The notes under the pieces: model-generated
What the model was told of the DNA's origin: nothing
What the model saw: only the letters and a program-made list of their open reading frames with translations
Databases searched by the model: none
Source of the DNA: Neopestalotiopsis rosae
Lineage: Eukaryota > Ascomycota > Sordariomycetes > Amphisphaeriales > Sporocadaceae
Length of the DNA: 64,000 bases
Direction of reading: 5' to 3'
NCBI GenBank assembly: GCA_023078685.1
Contig: JALGAS010000013.1
Location: forward strand, 191,001-255,000
Made by a program: the position numbers and the translations under genes
Part shown: one piece after another, positions 22,154 through 33,852 of the stretch
Numbering within the stretch: the first letter of the stretch is position 1
Layout of the letters: the number at the start of each line of letters is the position of its first letter

Positions 22154-23830
22154 TTATTTTACCTGTTGCTTGACTTCCAGGACAAGCGCCCAGTCCACGT
22201 GCGAGTCCACTTTTGGCGGCGCAAATTGTCTCTTTGTGGAATTGTCCCCGTTGCATTGCGTATAGTCGAACTCCTGATATGTGCCCACGACGGGATCGAA
22301 CCAGCTCGCTTGCACGTCACATCCGTCGAGACTCGCAGTGTCAATGGAAAATGTTTGTCCCGTTGGCGAGTACACGATAATGTAGGAACCTTGACTGTCT
22401 CGTGATGCAGTGACTCTCTTGTCGTCTGGTCCTGCATCTTCAACGATGTCTTGTGCTGGGATGCGATTAAAGTATGACTGTTGGCCGCGGTCCGTAATGA
22501 CTTGCTGAATAAACTGCATTTGACTCGCACCGGCAAGGTTGATCTCGTCGGACCACGCGACAGGCGGCCCGCTCCCATCCTGGTCATACAGTCCCGGTAT
22601 GTACATCTGCATCACATTGTCTGCTCCATATACTACTCCGGCCGCACCCGAAAGGACCTGCTCGGTAATCAGCCAGCAACCCAAAAACGCATTTTCCAGG
22701 TTTCTGGAAACTCACCGTCTGCCAGCCGCCAGTGCGTACATCACTGGCGTTCCAGTACGGGTTGGTATTCTTGGCATTATCGTAGCGGTTCTCATAATGT
22801 GGCTCATTGTCTAGCACCGGTATCGTCTTATTGCCCTTGGACATGCTGCCGGAATACATGAGCTCGACAGGTTCCCATCCTCGACGACAATTCCACCACG
22901 GAATCGGTGGGTTGGGTGCGTAATCGGTGTGCCCAGACTGACTGGCGTCAAAAGTGAGCCACGCCCGGTCGCCGAGGAATGCACTTGCCAAGGCAACTGG
23001 ACCTCCATTAAACCATTGATTTGTTGGGTGGATCGTTATCAAGGGTGACCAAGTCGAAGAGTTCAGTGCGCCGGACTCTTCGGCTCGCTGTGAAGAAATG
23101 GTCGTCTGTTCGCCTCCCACGATACCCTCGGCCAATTCGTCATACACGTTGCTCCAGTCTATATGCGGATACGTTGGGGGAACGCCGCCCTTCGAATAAT
23201 CGTCCTTGACTGCCGTCTTGTTCTGCCACCATGGGTTTGTGTCTGCGACGAGAAGTTTTGGCAGATACGGGTACCGTTGTCCAATAAAATCACCGAAAGT
23301 GCGCGCAGTTGTCATGTTCAGCACAGATCCCTCATTTTCTGGTTCACGGTTAATGGATATTCCAGTGTCAGAAGTTGCGCCATCTCACCACTGGAGTGCA
23401 CATATTTGCCCCAAGCTGGAACCAAAGCGATTCGGATTCCTTTACTCCAAGCCAGCTCTACAATGGAATCGATATAAGCCCAATAAGGCTCATTTGGCTG
23501 CGTGACATCCTCATCGACGAAGACGACATCTCCGTTCCGGTTCGGACTATCGATGCCAATCTGCGTAAACCCGACAGCGAAAACCATGTTGAATCCCTTG
23601 CTGGCACGATCGCTCAGGTAGATGTCCGACTCGCTGTAGTTGAGGCGATGGAACAACAACCAGGCTGTGTCTGCCTGCCAGAAGAAAGGCTTACCAGCAC
23701 TGTCTTGGAAGAAGCGGCCATCTGGAGATGGTTGGATGCCATATTCCGATGGAATCTCCCAAGATTTCGCTGTGCCAAGCAGGATCGCTGCGGCCTTTAG
23801 CCCACTTGTTGCAATGTGCTTCAACTTCAT
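22154..23830 (-). CDS. Secreted GH140-like (DUF4038) glycoside hydrolase
   Basis: Three exons keep phase: 23830-23389, 23338-22716 and 22657-22154, giving 522 residues. Introns are 50 and 58 nt; the first uses acceptor ACCAG, not the nearer ATGAG. The N terminus (MKLKHIATSGLKAAAILLG) is a plausible signal peptide. An in-frame ATG at 23863 would add 11 residues. The body fits DUF4038, the (beta/alpha)8 fold of GH140 apiosidase-like enzymes: GKPFFWQADTAWLLFHRLN near residue 45, then DIYLSDRASKGFNMVFAV, GIRIALVPAWGKYV and the WNCRRGWEPVELMYSGS region. The C-terminal 100 residues, with GSYIIVYSPTGQTF and ASWFDPVVGTY, match the beta-rich 'putative collagen-binding' domain usually fused to it. Known GH140 activity is release of apiose from pectin, but fungal members are little tested, so the sugar specificity is open. 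Confidence 0.85.
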
Positions 23831-26090
23831 GCTGAGATTCCGTAGTCCCTTGGCGAGACTCAATCTGGTGCCTATTAATGCTCAAAGTGCGTGAATGTAT
23901 CGCTTTTGAAGACGAAACCCGTTCTGTTGATGGCGGTGTCTCTTTCCCACCTTGTGATGATTTATAGCTTCCACGCAGGTGACATGCGCCTGACGGGCCA
24001 AGCCTTGCGGCTACTTCTGACGTACAGGACTCATATTCCGGATATATTCGTGCCGTCGCTTGCTATCGCGATGTGACTTTGTCATTCGTGGAGTAAATAT
24101 TATGATTGAGGGGCGACTATGCAGGTGCCTTTAAAGCCCTGCTGGGAAATGCGGAGAAGTTCTACTTATTCTGCTTACCTCGTTAAAACCTACGATGCAC
24201 GGCTTTAAGCGCCGTTGAGAGGGATCGCAGTTGCGTTGGGAGTTTTTCTGTGTCATGATCAGAACCACATCGAGGATGAACGCATACTTATGCAACATAC
24301 TTTTACACGACAATGCACGCATATCGGTCTTCATTGAAACGAGGTTGACTCTGCAAGGCGGTTGGCTTTTGACCACTTTGCGCCAAGGAACAACACAATC
24401 GGTACATACACTTGAATAAACTAAATCCTGTTTTCAGAACCATACATATAACTATTATAGCTAGTTGTTTCTCAAATTACTCCTGATCAGTTGTTGCTAT
24501 TTTTTTTTTCCAACAAACAACTACGAACGCTTCATCTGTGGTTTTCGCCGACTATAGTAGATCCCAGCAGAGATCGGCTTGAGTGTACCACCTATTTTCT
24601 ACGTCCAGCAATTTATCTCTCTCTTGTTCTGCGGCTCTCGAACATTTCCGAGTCTTCTTTTTGCATTTTGCCATCGATCGCTACGGCAGATCGAGTTTTA
24701 GCTCTTCTCCGCACACGTCTGCTGTGGTGATGGATGAATGCCGTAAATATTGACTTACCCCGCCAAGGCTAGTGCAGTGACTGTAACCCTGCGGGCAAGA
24801 TGCTCCTGACAATAAATACAACAACGAGAAGCCGGAGATGTCAATAACAGACTCAAATAGACATGTGAAGCCGAAATTCTCACCAAGAGAACATGCGTCA
24901 TGGCCGTTGCGAATGGTCCCAAAAGACCGCAATCGAAATGTCTTACACGAGTCAAATCCATTGACTAGAGTTGTGCCTGAGCCTCACCAAGACAGACGGC
25001 CGCAGTGAGACAGAAGGGATTGGATCGAAGCACCGTGCACTTGGAGAAAAGAATAAAATTCAAGGAATAATATATGTTTTCGCATCTAATTATTTGAGCA
25101 ATCGATGATTTGATTACTCATTGCACTGAAGTTCGTGGTCTTCCAAGACATGAAAATGTAATCATGGCTTCAAAAGTCAAAGCCAAGCACATGCATACTC
25201 GGTTACCTCGGCCCTGCAGGTCATATTATAAGCATCTGTTATTTTTATGTAGACTGACTTGAACCCTGCACTTGATGCTATGCAAAAGACCAGGTTTGAT
25301 TTGGAGAAAATTGATCTATGGCCGGCAATTGAGTTCTTGGGGATCGCAGCGTCAAAATGTATAACGGCCAAAATATGTCAACAAATGATGCAGGACAGAC
25401 ACAATCCAGGAACGCGAGGAAGGAAAGACTTTAGTACATTGCTCGAGAATTTTCGCCTCTACTTTGCCAATACGTTATGGAAGCCATTAGCTAAGTGCGG
25501 GCCCTGACCCGCCGAGTTCTGTTATTATAAATGAGCAGAATATGTTTCAGGAGGAGACGGCGGGCGACGGCGCAGAGGCTCGACCGCACCATCGGGTGCG
25601 CCTTCTGCGCTTTAGTGCCAGATCTTAGAGTTGGACATACTACTGTTCCTGTCGTCTAAAAACACACACAGACATGGACTCTAAAAAAGCCAAGTGCCGA
25701 TCGAGTCAAATAATCAAAAACGTCAAGTGCAACATGGGACAATACGAGGGGCTCAGACCCCTACTGTCTCTAAGCATCACCCTACATATTCGGGTCAGCA
25801 GTTGCAACCTCGCGACTTGTCGCTGCCAAGATTGACTGATCGCGCCTACTGGCTGAAGGTAGGTATGAGCTGGAAAGCTATGATGTGATGATTGATGGCT
25901 TGCATCTCAGAGATCCAACCAATCTACGCTTTGACTGCTCCTCTTCACCAACCCAGAACGAATTGTGCTGACAGAAGCCGAGTATAATAATATACTTAAG
26001 CACGTCCAACTAGACCTTTCTCCTTCTTCTTCAGACGCTCAGCCTCTCGTGCTATACCATTTACTCAATATCACCACATTCATTTCCAAA
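23831..26090. other. Intergenic between divergent secreted-enzyme genes
   Basis: This 2.3 kb separates the minus-strand GH140-like gene from the plus-strand GMC oxidoreductase. No coding signal is convincing; an 82-codon frame at 25259-25507 has no motif. It should hold both promoters. A strong hairpin lies at 25570-25610. Confidence 0.5.
25570..25610. other. Intergenic hairpin
   Basis: The left arm GCGCAGAGG (25570-25578) pairs with CCTTCTGCGC (25601-25610) with one bulged base. After an unpaired 6-nt stretch, CGCACC (25585-25590) pairs with GGTGCG (25595-25600) around an ATCG loop. It is GC-rich, unlike its surroundings. It could be a structured transcript, a transcription block or a regulatory palindrome. 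Confidence 0.6.
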
Positions 26091-28010
26091 ATGAAGCTCT
26101 CGTGGGTCAACTGCGTGGCAGCGGCCGCTTTCATGGGCAGCAGTGCCCTTGCAGGTCCTATCCCAGACGAGAGCCACCAGGAAGAAAAGCGACAAATCCC
26201 GGTTGGCACCTACGACTATGTCATTGTCGGCGGTGGTACAGCTGGTCTCACCCTGGCAGCTCGGCTGAGTGAGGACCCAAGCATCCAGGTTGCAGTCCTC
26301 GAGGCTGGAACATACTACCAGGCCGGCAATCCTCTATTGTCTTCGACGCCCTCTGGCGATGTCATTGGTGTCGGAGCCAGTGCATCGGATACCAATTTTG
26401 TGGACTGGAACTTTGTCACGACGCCGCAAGCTGGTGCCAACGACCGCAAAATTCACTATGCTCGCGGCAAGTGTCTGGGTGGTAGCTCGGCCAGAAATTT
26501 CATGATCTATCAAAGAGGTATGTATGAAAGAAGTCAATCAGTCCCCCAAGTTATATAATAATTGTGCTGACCATATGTCATAGGTACCAAGCAATCATAC
26601 CAAAAGTGGGCAGATGCAGTAGGAGATTCAAGCTACTCGTGGGACAACTGGTTGCCGTACTTCAAGAAGAGCGTCGAGTTCCATCCTCCATCCAACTCTC
26701 GTGCCGCCAACGCCTCTGCCGAATACGATGCCACCGCATTTAACAATGGCGCCGGCCCTCTTCAGGTCGGGTATGCCAATTGGGCACAGCCCTTCTCAAG
26801 CTGGATGGAACCATCTCTGAACGAGATTGGTATCCCGACGGTCAAGGACTTCAACAGCGGCAGCCTGCTCGGCTCGCAATACTGCTCTGATACCCTTAGC
26901 ACCAACATGAGCCGAGAAAGCTCCCAAACATCCTTTCTGGATGATGCCTCGGGTCGATCCAACCTCAAGGTCATTCAATTCGCCATGGCCAAGAAGATCA
27001 TATTTAATAGCGCCAAGAAGGCGACCGGCGTGACTTACCAAACCGGCTTGCTCTCCTTCACGATCAATGCTCGCAAAGAAGTGATCTTGAGTGCGGGTGC
27101 TTTTCAATCACCACAGCTTCTGATGGTCTCTGGTGTTGGCCCCGCATCGACTCTGAACAAGTATGGCATCTCCGTCATTGCCGACAGGCCTGGCGTAGGC
27201 CAGGGCATGCAGGACCACGTTTTCTTTGGGCCTACACATCGCGTCAATGTGCAAACGTTGACTCGCCTTGCCAATGATCTCTTGTATGTTGGCGCTGAGT
27301 ACGCTGGTAACTACCTGCCCAAGCAGCAAGGACCATTGACCAACCCTGTCTGCGATTACCTGGGGTGGGAAAAAGTGCCGAGATCCCTGCTTTCTTCATC
27401 CGCTGCCGCAACCTTAGATGCTCAATTCCCAGCAGACTGGCCCGAGATCGAGTTTCTCTCAGCACCTGGATATGTCGGCGACTTTTCGAACCTGTTCACA
27501 TCCCAGCCCAAGGATGGCTACCAATACGCTACTATTCTGGGTGGACTCGTCGCGCCCCTAAGCCGCGGATCTGTCACCATCACCAGCGCCGACGCCAACA
27601 TCCCCCCACAGATCGACCCAAATTGGTTGACTGATCCTACGGATATCGCCGTCGCCATAGCCACCTATAAGCGTCTCCGTGCTGCCTTTGCCTCTCAGGC
27701 AATGAAGGGCGTTTTGGCCGATCCAGATGGCCAGGAGTACTTCCCTGGCCCGGCCGTTCAGACGGATGCGCAGATCCTGCAGACCATCCGCAGTACTGTC
27801 ATGACAATTTGGCATGCAAGCTGCACGTGTCGCATGGGTAAGAAGGATGACCCAAATGCTGTGGTGGACAGCGATACCAAGGTTATTGGCGTGACGGGAC
27901 TGCGCGTCGTCGATGCCAGTAGTTTCGCCCTGCTCCCACCCGGTCACCCGCAGAGCACCGTATACGCGCTCGCGGAGAAGATTGCGGCTCAGATCAGGGC
28001 TGGCAAATAG
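26091..28010 (+). CDS. Secreted GMC-family FAD oxidoreductase
   Basis: Two exons, 26091-26517 and 26584-28010, are joined in phase (66-nt intron, donor GTATGT, acceptor ATAG), giving 617 residues. A signal peptide ends at ALA (about residue 21). A Lys-Arg pair at 33-34 (EEKRQ) could be a Kex2 processing site. The FAD-binding Rossmann motif VGGGTAG is at 46-52, followed by the glutamate of VLEAG. GKCLGGSSARNFMIYQRG is the usual GMC signature region. The catalytic pair is His553 (IWHASCTCRMG) and His597 (PPGHPQST). The WHASCTC form and overall sequence resemble the group containing versicolorin B synthase and patulin synthase more than glucose oxidase, so an aromatic or metabolite alcohol substrate is possible. 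That is inference. I chose MKLSWVNC because it gives a clean signal peptide, although the frame is open upstream to 25965. Confidence 0.92.
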
Positions 28011-28454
28011 ACATCGTCAAGTCAAATCAAGTAGTTGTTTTATGAATAAATTGTTATGACCCACTGTGGCCTTGGTCTTCACCGAGTACCCATTGAATAG
28101 TTGAGTAGGTAGTGTTTCCCGCCTCTTCATTTAGTGAAGTGTAGGTCTAGTCGGGCGGCACTGAGTCACCAACTGACAACCACCCTTGCCCCCCTGCATC
28201 GTAATAAACTCGCTCCAGTAGCTTGAACTACCGCAACTTGAATAGGAAGAAATTACAAACTTTCCCAAATCAATAATTTACATGATTGTGTTCCTTGAAA
28301 AAATCTTGCCGTAGAGCATATCAGCTTTCATCGGACGTCGAGCTTAGACTTACACAATTCCTGGTTTGGTCACAAGATGCGTGTGCGTGATATGGAACTT
28401 ATTGACTAAACCGACCCCGCATAAGTCTCCATACTCCCCCTACTCACACCAAAA

Positions 28455-28615
28455 CTTACCATATTTACTTACATATAATACAGTATATAAAAATGAAATA
28501 AATATTCCAATATGCTATAAACGTATAATATATAATATTTATTATATAAAGAAGTTTTTGCAATTTAATTTCTCTATATATATAAAAAATAGAAATCTAA
28601 AAATTGCTAATGCGT
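28455..28615. repeat. AT-rich island
   Basis: This stretch is dominated by A and T, with runs such as AATATATAATATTTATTATA, and stands out sharply from the mixed sequence on both sides. In filamentous ascomycetes such islands are often decayed, RIP-mutated repeats, but no element can be identified here. Confidence 0.6.
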
Positions 28616-30251
28616 AGAATATATCGTATTCTCCGCGGAATATGCAAAATGGAGGGCGTACGGATACTTCTGCGGGGTGATTGTATAATGTACTATCACA
28701 TAGGTGTTAGGACCCCACGCACCCCTGCAAAGTTCCTTCAAAAGGAATTGTGATAATGATTGACACTGGCGTTGAATGAAAGATTTTTTGCATGCTCCGT
28801 CGTCTGTCATGCACAATTTGACGAAATCCCATATACAACCTTGTTTCATGGTTCGGGCATTTGTTGTGCGTGAACATTGGTCCGCTCTTGTAAACGCGAT
28901 TAATGCGTACAACAACACGAGGCGGTCCGTATACAGCCTTATGAACCTATTGTGGTTATTTCTTGAAATGACTAGGGCCCTTTCTGAAGCTGCGAGGTGG
29001 TCTCCGATGAGGGCCATTAATAGTCAAATACGAGCCCTTTATTGATCCAGGATGTGACAGCTTGCTTATAGATGGCAAGAGACAGCGGGCCGCTGCCCGA
29101 TGCGGCTGGTAAGGCTCTGTGCGACTTCAAATCAGAATTGCAATTTCTTTCCTTCACAGTCTCACGAGCCACGTCCTGTACATGCCTGCGCTTTGTTCGA
29201 TCTGGAATCAGCGCACCAGGTGCAACATATCGTCTCAAACTCCGATCAATCTGTGAATTGATATTTGTGGGACCTCTTTCCTATGTTGTTTTCTTTGGTC
29301 TGGTGAGATTGCGGTATTCCAGGCGGATGGATTGTCATCCATTACAAAGCGACGCCTTGTCACTACTGTACCCACAACGTCACAGCACCTGTTTTCAGGA
29401 ATAGTATGGCTAATGGTTGTTTTGATACGACGTTGGACCATCATTGCCCAACTCGTGTGCCTACACAACGCCTCAAGTATACAGGGGAACAGACCAATCG
29501 GACCTCTTAGCTCACTTTTGCCGCTCTGGAGATCTGGAGCCTCGTGATCATGTATCGAAACGTTAAATTCTCATCTCTTGAACCCACTGTCAGTTGAACT
29601 GACGTGTGGAATCTGCGATTCATAATTGAAGAGATCGTCCAAACGAGGGTGTGTTCTTTCTGCTGTAAATATCCAGGCAGAATTGCGAATTCCGTTCATT
29701 GGTTCCTAGTACCTCTAATCATGTCTCTTAACCCAATACGCCGCACGCCAACATGCATTGAACAGCTCAACTTCATGCGCCGCTATCTCGAATATGACTC
29801 GCAACCACCATTGGAGCAGTTCAAGTCATTGGATCAGCCTCAGTTGTGCAGGTCTTTGCACCTCCCCGGAGCATGTAGCCATGACGAAATCACTATGTTG
29901 TCAATGCAACAGTCTCAGTGCGCCAGCAGCCTGCCGAAATCTCTCTGCGGGTCGGATCATGTTCTAGTATTGCTCGGGAAGACTGGGGTTGAATAACTGT
30001 CCTGGTCCCCAGCTGCCATTCCCTCAATACTCAGGTGTACAACTACTGCTGTATGACAGCGTCCGAACGTTTAAGGGCAGCTTGGGAATCAACCAGAACA
30101 GCGATACCACTCGATCAAGACTGATGTGCGGTAGAGCAAAACTCTTGGCATATTTCCACAAGGGTACTGCAGTCACACCAAAGCCGGGGTGTTGGGGTGT
30201 CACTCAACTTGCGAGTGGTGTGGGCGTGTCAAACGATTTAGGTAGGCATTC

Positions 30252-30266
30252 TCTCCGGTGCGGAGA
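30252..30266. promoter_or_regulatory. CCG-N3-CGG palindrome, possible zinc-cluster factor site
   Basis: TCTCCG, a 3-nt spacer GTG, then CGGAGA. CGG half-sites arranged as a palindrome are typical targets of fungal Zn2Cys6 regulators. It lies about 580 bp upstream of the membrane-protein start. A single occurrence is weak evidence. Confidence 0.3.
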
Positions 30267-30643
30267 ATTGTGAACAGATCCTGTGCTCTAACATGCTGAA
30301 GTTCATGTCAAGAAATAAAAAGGCCTCCTGAAGCGTGCCGTGGTAGGCTTCTCATCGTAAAATAACGAAGAGGCTCACCATACATTGAGCTTTTGTGGCG
30401 ACGAACGTCACAGCGTAATCCATCACAGCTGATATTATCTTCCAGTTATAAGGTTTTCATGATCATTCAATTCTTCAGATGAAAGAGTAGACTGGGAGGA
30501 AAGCAACTGCTGGTTACATTGGATGATGCTGGCGTCGGGCACAGAGACTTTCCGCCCCTAAATGCATCACCTCAAGCTTTGCCAATCATATTGCGAAGGT
30601 AGGGTAGGACAAGCAGAAACACGTACCAACTTTTTTCAATGGG

Positions 30644-30650
30644 TATAAAA
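30644..30650 (+). promoter_or_regulatory. TATA box
   Basis: TATAAAA about 190 bp upstream of the ATG at 30843, followed by a pyrimidine-rich stretch near 30720-30770. It is a plausible core promoter for the membrane-protein gene. Confidence 0.5.
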
Positions 30651-30842
30651 TGACGGCATATATATGGACAGTCCAAGTCGGTTTAATCAAGTTCGTCGCA
30701 CGTTCGCACTGTTGCCTACGCTCTTCCTTCCGCTGTCCTGTTCAAGAGTGCGACTCCTTTTTTTCTCACTAATTATTAACCCCTCCTTCTTGTGTTTGAT
30801 CCACTGACCAAAGACACGTTAACCCTCCCCCCAAAAGCAATC

Positions 30843-31908
30843 ATGGAGTTTGAGGGCAACTTGAGTCGCTGGGTGCTCATGAACATCGCGTTTTGTCTTC
30901 TAGGTCTCGTGATCTCAGCGGAAGACAGTGGCTTCATAGGCTATTCCATAGATGGACCATCAGGCGCGTTATGGTGCTTTCAATAGCGGTTCGACAATGC
31001 TCACCAAACCTCAAGCTAGTTCTCTTAGTTGTGCGAGTGGCCTCACTTTTGCAACTTCAAATTCTGTAGCGGGTTGTTGTAGTGATTCCTGTGATCTACC
31101 CACCGCTTGTTCCTCGACATATATATATTATCCCAACACCCAGTTACACTGGTAAATATGCATCCTTCAGTATGTATCTATGTACTAAGTCTATGCTACA
31201 GTACCGGAGGTCAAACATGCATTGATCCAACAATATATGAGACGTACCCTGATGGCAAACCGTCATGGCAATTGTTCGGCTGTGCCTCTGGCTGGGCCGT
31301 CGAAACCCTCTATCGCGAAAGCCCACAGCTCTTACCCACAAGTAAACCACCTTGGAGGTGCAACGTTGGTTGTTGTGATCAAAAATAATTACGCTGACGT
31401 GCATTCAGCTGCAATGGCCTCTACAGCCGCCAGCACAAGCTCCAGCCCAAGTTCCAGCCAAAGCTCCAGCCCAAGCAATACTAGAGCGCCGTCCGCATCC
31501 TCGGGTTCGGCTAGCGGTGTATCAACAACCACAATAATCTATATTCTAGGCACTGCTGCTCCTTCAAACTCTGGAAACCCGTCTGCATCAAGCCAAGCGT
31601 GGATAGCCGGTGTGGTTATCGGCTCTATCGCAGTCCTCGCCGTTCTTGGGTTTGCTGCCTTTTGGTTCGGTTGGAGGAAGGCCAATCAGAAGAAGACCTT
31701 GCAAGCCGACCAACCTGCTGAACATATAGGAGCGCAATTTTTGCCATCTGTTAGTCATCAGACACCACAATATCAATGGAAACCAGAGCAGGTAGAGGTA
31801 GAGGTAGAGCCACAGCCACAGCCACAGGAGATGCCCACCCATGAGGGTCCGGCAACGGGTACTTGGACGCGGCCAGCTGAGCTAGAAAGTGACTTGAACA
31901 GGGAATAA
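30843..31908 (+). CDS. Single-pass membrane protein with Cys-rich ectodomain, unknown role
   Basis: The best model has four exons: 30843-30908 (uncertain border), 30964-31151, 31202-31341 and 31409-31908, about 297 residues. Junctions 2 and 3 are well supported: donor GTAAAT with acceptor TACAG, and donor GTAAAC with branch CTGAC and acceptor TTCAG. The first intron (donor GTGATC) is a weak guess, made because the signal-peptide frame hits a TAG at 30984-30986. The product has a hydrophobic N terminus (WVLMNIAFCLLGL), a Cys-rich ectodomain (SLSCASGLTFATSNSVAGCC, then CDLPTACSSTY and LFGCASGW), a Ser-rich stalk, one membrane helix (WIAGVVIGSIAVLAVLGFAAF) and a cytoplasmic tail with EVEVEV/PQPQPQ hexanucleotide repeats. 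This layout is common in fungal surface proteins resembling wall-stress sensors, but no WSC domain is visible. A real frameshift in exon 1 is the alternative. Confidence 0.7.
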
Positions 31909-32277
31909 TCCATGAAACACAGAAAGCGTCGACATGCTCAAAGACAGTACTTAGGATTACATATAGGCGGATGATTATATCATGTCAGAGAAGCTGGAAA
32001 GTTTGATTTAGTTGATGTCGCGAATTTTACCCAGCCACTAACGAATGTTCACCTACAAGTCATCGTTATAAGTCCATTCAAGTTCAAGATACATCAATTC
32101 ATTCCTTGATATAACATTTTAGAGAATAAGCTGAGGCTTTGCGAAGCTTCCTGGCTCCCACGATTTCACGTTTTCCCCATTGCTGTCGTACAATACGCCA
32201 TGAGCCCCGTCCCTACTTTCACGGAGAGATCTCGTTGATCACAAATCTGAGCTAGGCTTGCTGGGTGACCAGGACAA
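31909..32277. other. Short convergent intergenic region
   Basis: It holds the 3' ends of the membrane-protein gene and the small secreted protein gene. Nothing else is seen. Confidence 0.6.
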
Positions 32278-32586
32278 TCATGTTGCAGCAGCGGCCTGGA
32301 ATGATGTCGCTGAGGGTACAATAACCGTGGTAGCTGTGGTCTCACCAGTGGTCGCCACACCATTTGAGGTAATGGTGCACACGGTCGGCGGCGTGAATGT
32401 AGGCCACGGAGACAGGCAAAAGTCGAAACATCCACCCCAGATCTGGCCACAATCGTCAGAAGTTTGGACACAGATGTCGGGGCAGTTGCGGATTGGCGGT
32501 CGAGGTACAGTCGGGGTCTTGTGATGATGAACGGGGTTTGCTGTGGCAATGGCCACTGCTAAAGCAAGTGCTATGATTTTGTGCAT
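32278..32586 (-). CDS. Small secreted Cys-rich protein (candidate effector)
   Basis: A single-exon frame of 102 residues with no family I recognise. A clear signal peptide (MHKIIALALAVAIATA, about 16-17 residues) is followed by a His/Pro segment (NPVHHHKTPTVPRPP). The core has six Cys in the order CPDIC, DDC, GGCFDFC and TVC, so three disulfides are possible. The tail is Thr/Ala/Ser-rich without charged residues, ending QAAAAT; it is too weakly hydrophobic for a convincing GPI signal. Size, secretion and even Cys count fit the loose class of fungal effector-like or wall-associated small proteins. Overlapping frames on the other strand are shadows. That it is a gene is likely; its role is unknown. 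Confidence 0.72.
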   Translation of the reverse strand: MHKIIALALAVAIATANPVHHHKTPTVPRPPIRNCPDICVQTSDDCGQIWGGCFDFCLSPWPTFTPPTVCTITSNGVATTGETTATTVIVPSATSFQAAAAT

Positions 32587-33852
32587 CGTGGCGAATGTTG
32601 CAGAATCCTGGATTGATAAGTGCTACACCAATGCAAGTGTCGTTTGAAGATACGAAATAACTTGAAGTAGGAAGAAGTATATCGAGCATGGACAATAGAA
32701 GACTGTCATTTATACTGTCATGAAAACTAGATGGCTGGACGGATATAAGAGTCCTGAATTTGAATATGTCATCAATGGATGAGTCGGCACGATAAGTTGT
32801 GGTTGTGGATATTAGAGGAACTCTGGGGGAGTTTAGGTTGAGGCGAAATTTGCCGTGTAATCATAGCTAGATAACAAAATCTTCTCTCGGGAGTCTTGCA
32901 ACAACCCAATGATGAGGATGAGTGGTGTTAATGTTTCAATACTCATTTTACTCAACCGCTCAAGCCGCCTTCAATCGTCATACTGGCAACAACAGCTGAG
33001 CCTGCCGGGCGGAGATAAGACAGGCGTGACTTCATGACAGCGACATCTCCCACATTCCGATCTTTCACTTTCAGCCGACGGAAGATTACTTGAGATTAAC
33101 TATCAGCAGGAGCGCCACAATCGCGAATCGGTTGAGGTGGTCCTTTCAGACGTCTTCATCTTGCCAAGCTTGAGCGAATGAGTATTGAATGAATCACGGC
33201 TTACATGCTTGGAGCCACCCAGTGATACTGGGGTTTGTGGGGGCACGGAAAGTGTCTACTGTGTAGCGTGCCGGTGCTATCAAGTCGCGGTCCACAACTG
33301 TGCACTGACTTGCTTCTCAGGTCGGTAATGCAACGGACATAATCGATATTGACAATACATCTTCTGAATGAGAGTGCTCGTCTACAATACCTTTTCTTTT
33401 TGACAATTCATTATTTTGCTTTCTCACGTGTTATTTTCCCTTCTTCTGAGCGACCATCCAGATGGAATAGGCGTGCATCGCGAAATGAACACCAATTAGT
33501 ATGGGCACTTATCAAGGAGCTATCCAGACTTCAGGGTCCAAAGGAGGCTAGTGCCAAGCATTCATGTAGGCTAGGACACAAACGACACTGCCAACTCTTA
33601 CCTTGCAGGTGGATACTTTGTTGGTTGCCAAACTTCATGATGTGCATTGATTGACCGAGTTGAGCCCCTCATGTCAAAGAATGCCAAATTTGAGTACATT
33701 GCAAAACCTCTAGTCAAGTGATTCCTTTATGCAACACTTTTATAAGAAACCTTATTTCTCCAGATTCGATATCGAGCCGCGTGGCGCATTATCAATTCCA
33801 TTTCATTGCACTTCGATAGAGCCATTGAACTGTATCCTTCGGTATTACAGCA
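32587..33852. other. Intergenic between divergent genes
   Basis: This 1.3 kb holds the promoters of the minus-strand small secreted protein and the plus-strand hydrolase. A 101-codon frame (33349-33654) has no motif. A TATAAG box lies at 33741. Confidence 0.5.
33741..33746 (+). promoter_or_regulatory. TATA-like box of the hydrolase gene
   Basis: TATAAG within a TTTTATAAG context, 107 bp upstream of the hydrolase ATG, is a suitable distance for a fungal core promoter. Confidence 0.45.

Larger units (their letters stand above)
28011..30842. other. Long intergenic region with AT-rich core
   Basis: This 2.8 kb has no supportable gene. Open frames at 28776-29045, 29072-29404 and 29604-29996 carry no motifs. 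It contains an AT-rich island (about 28455-28615), a perfect CCG/CGG palindrome at 30252-30266, and a TATAAAA box at 30644, which is about 200 bp before the next gene's start. Confidence 0.5.
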
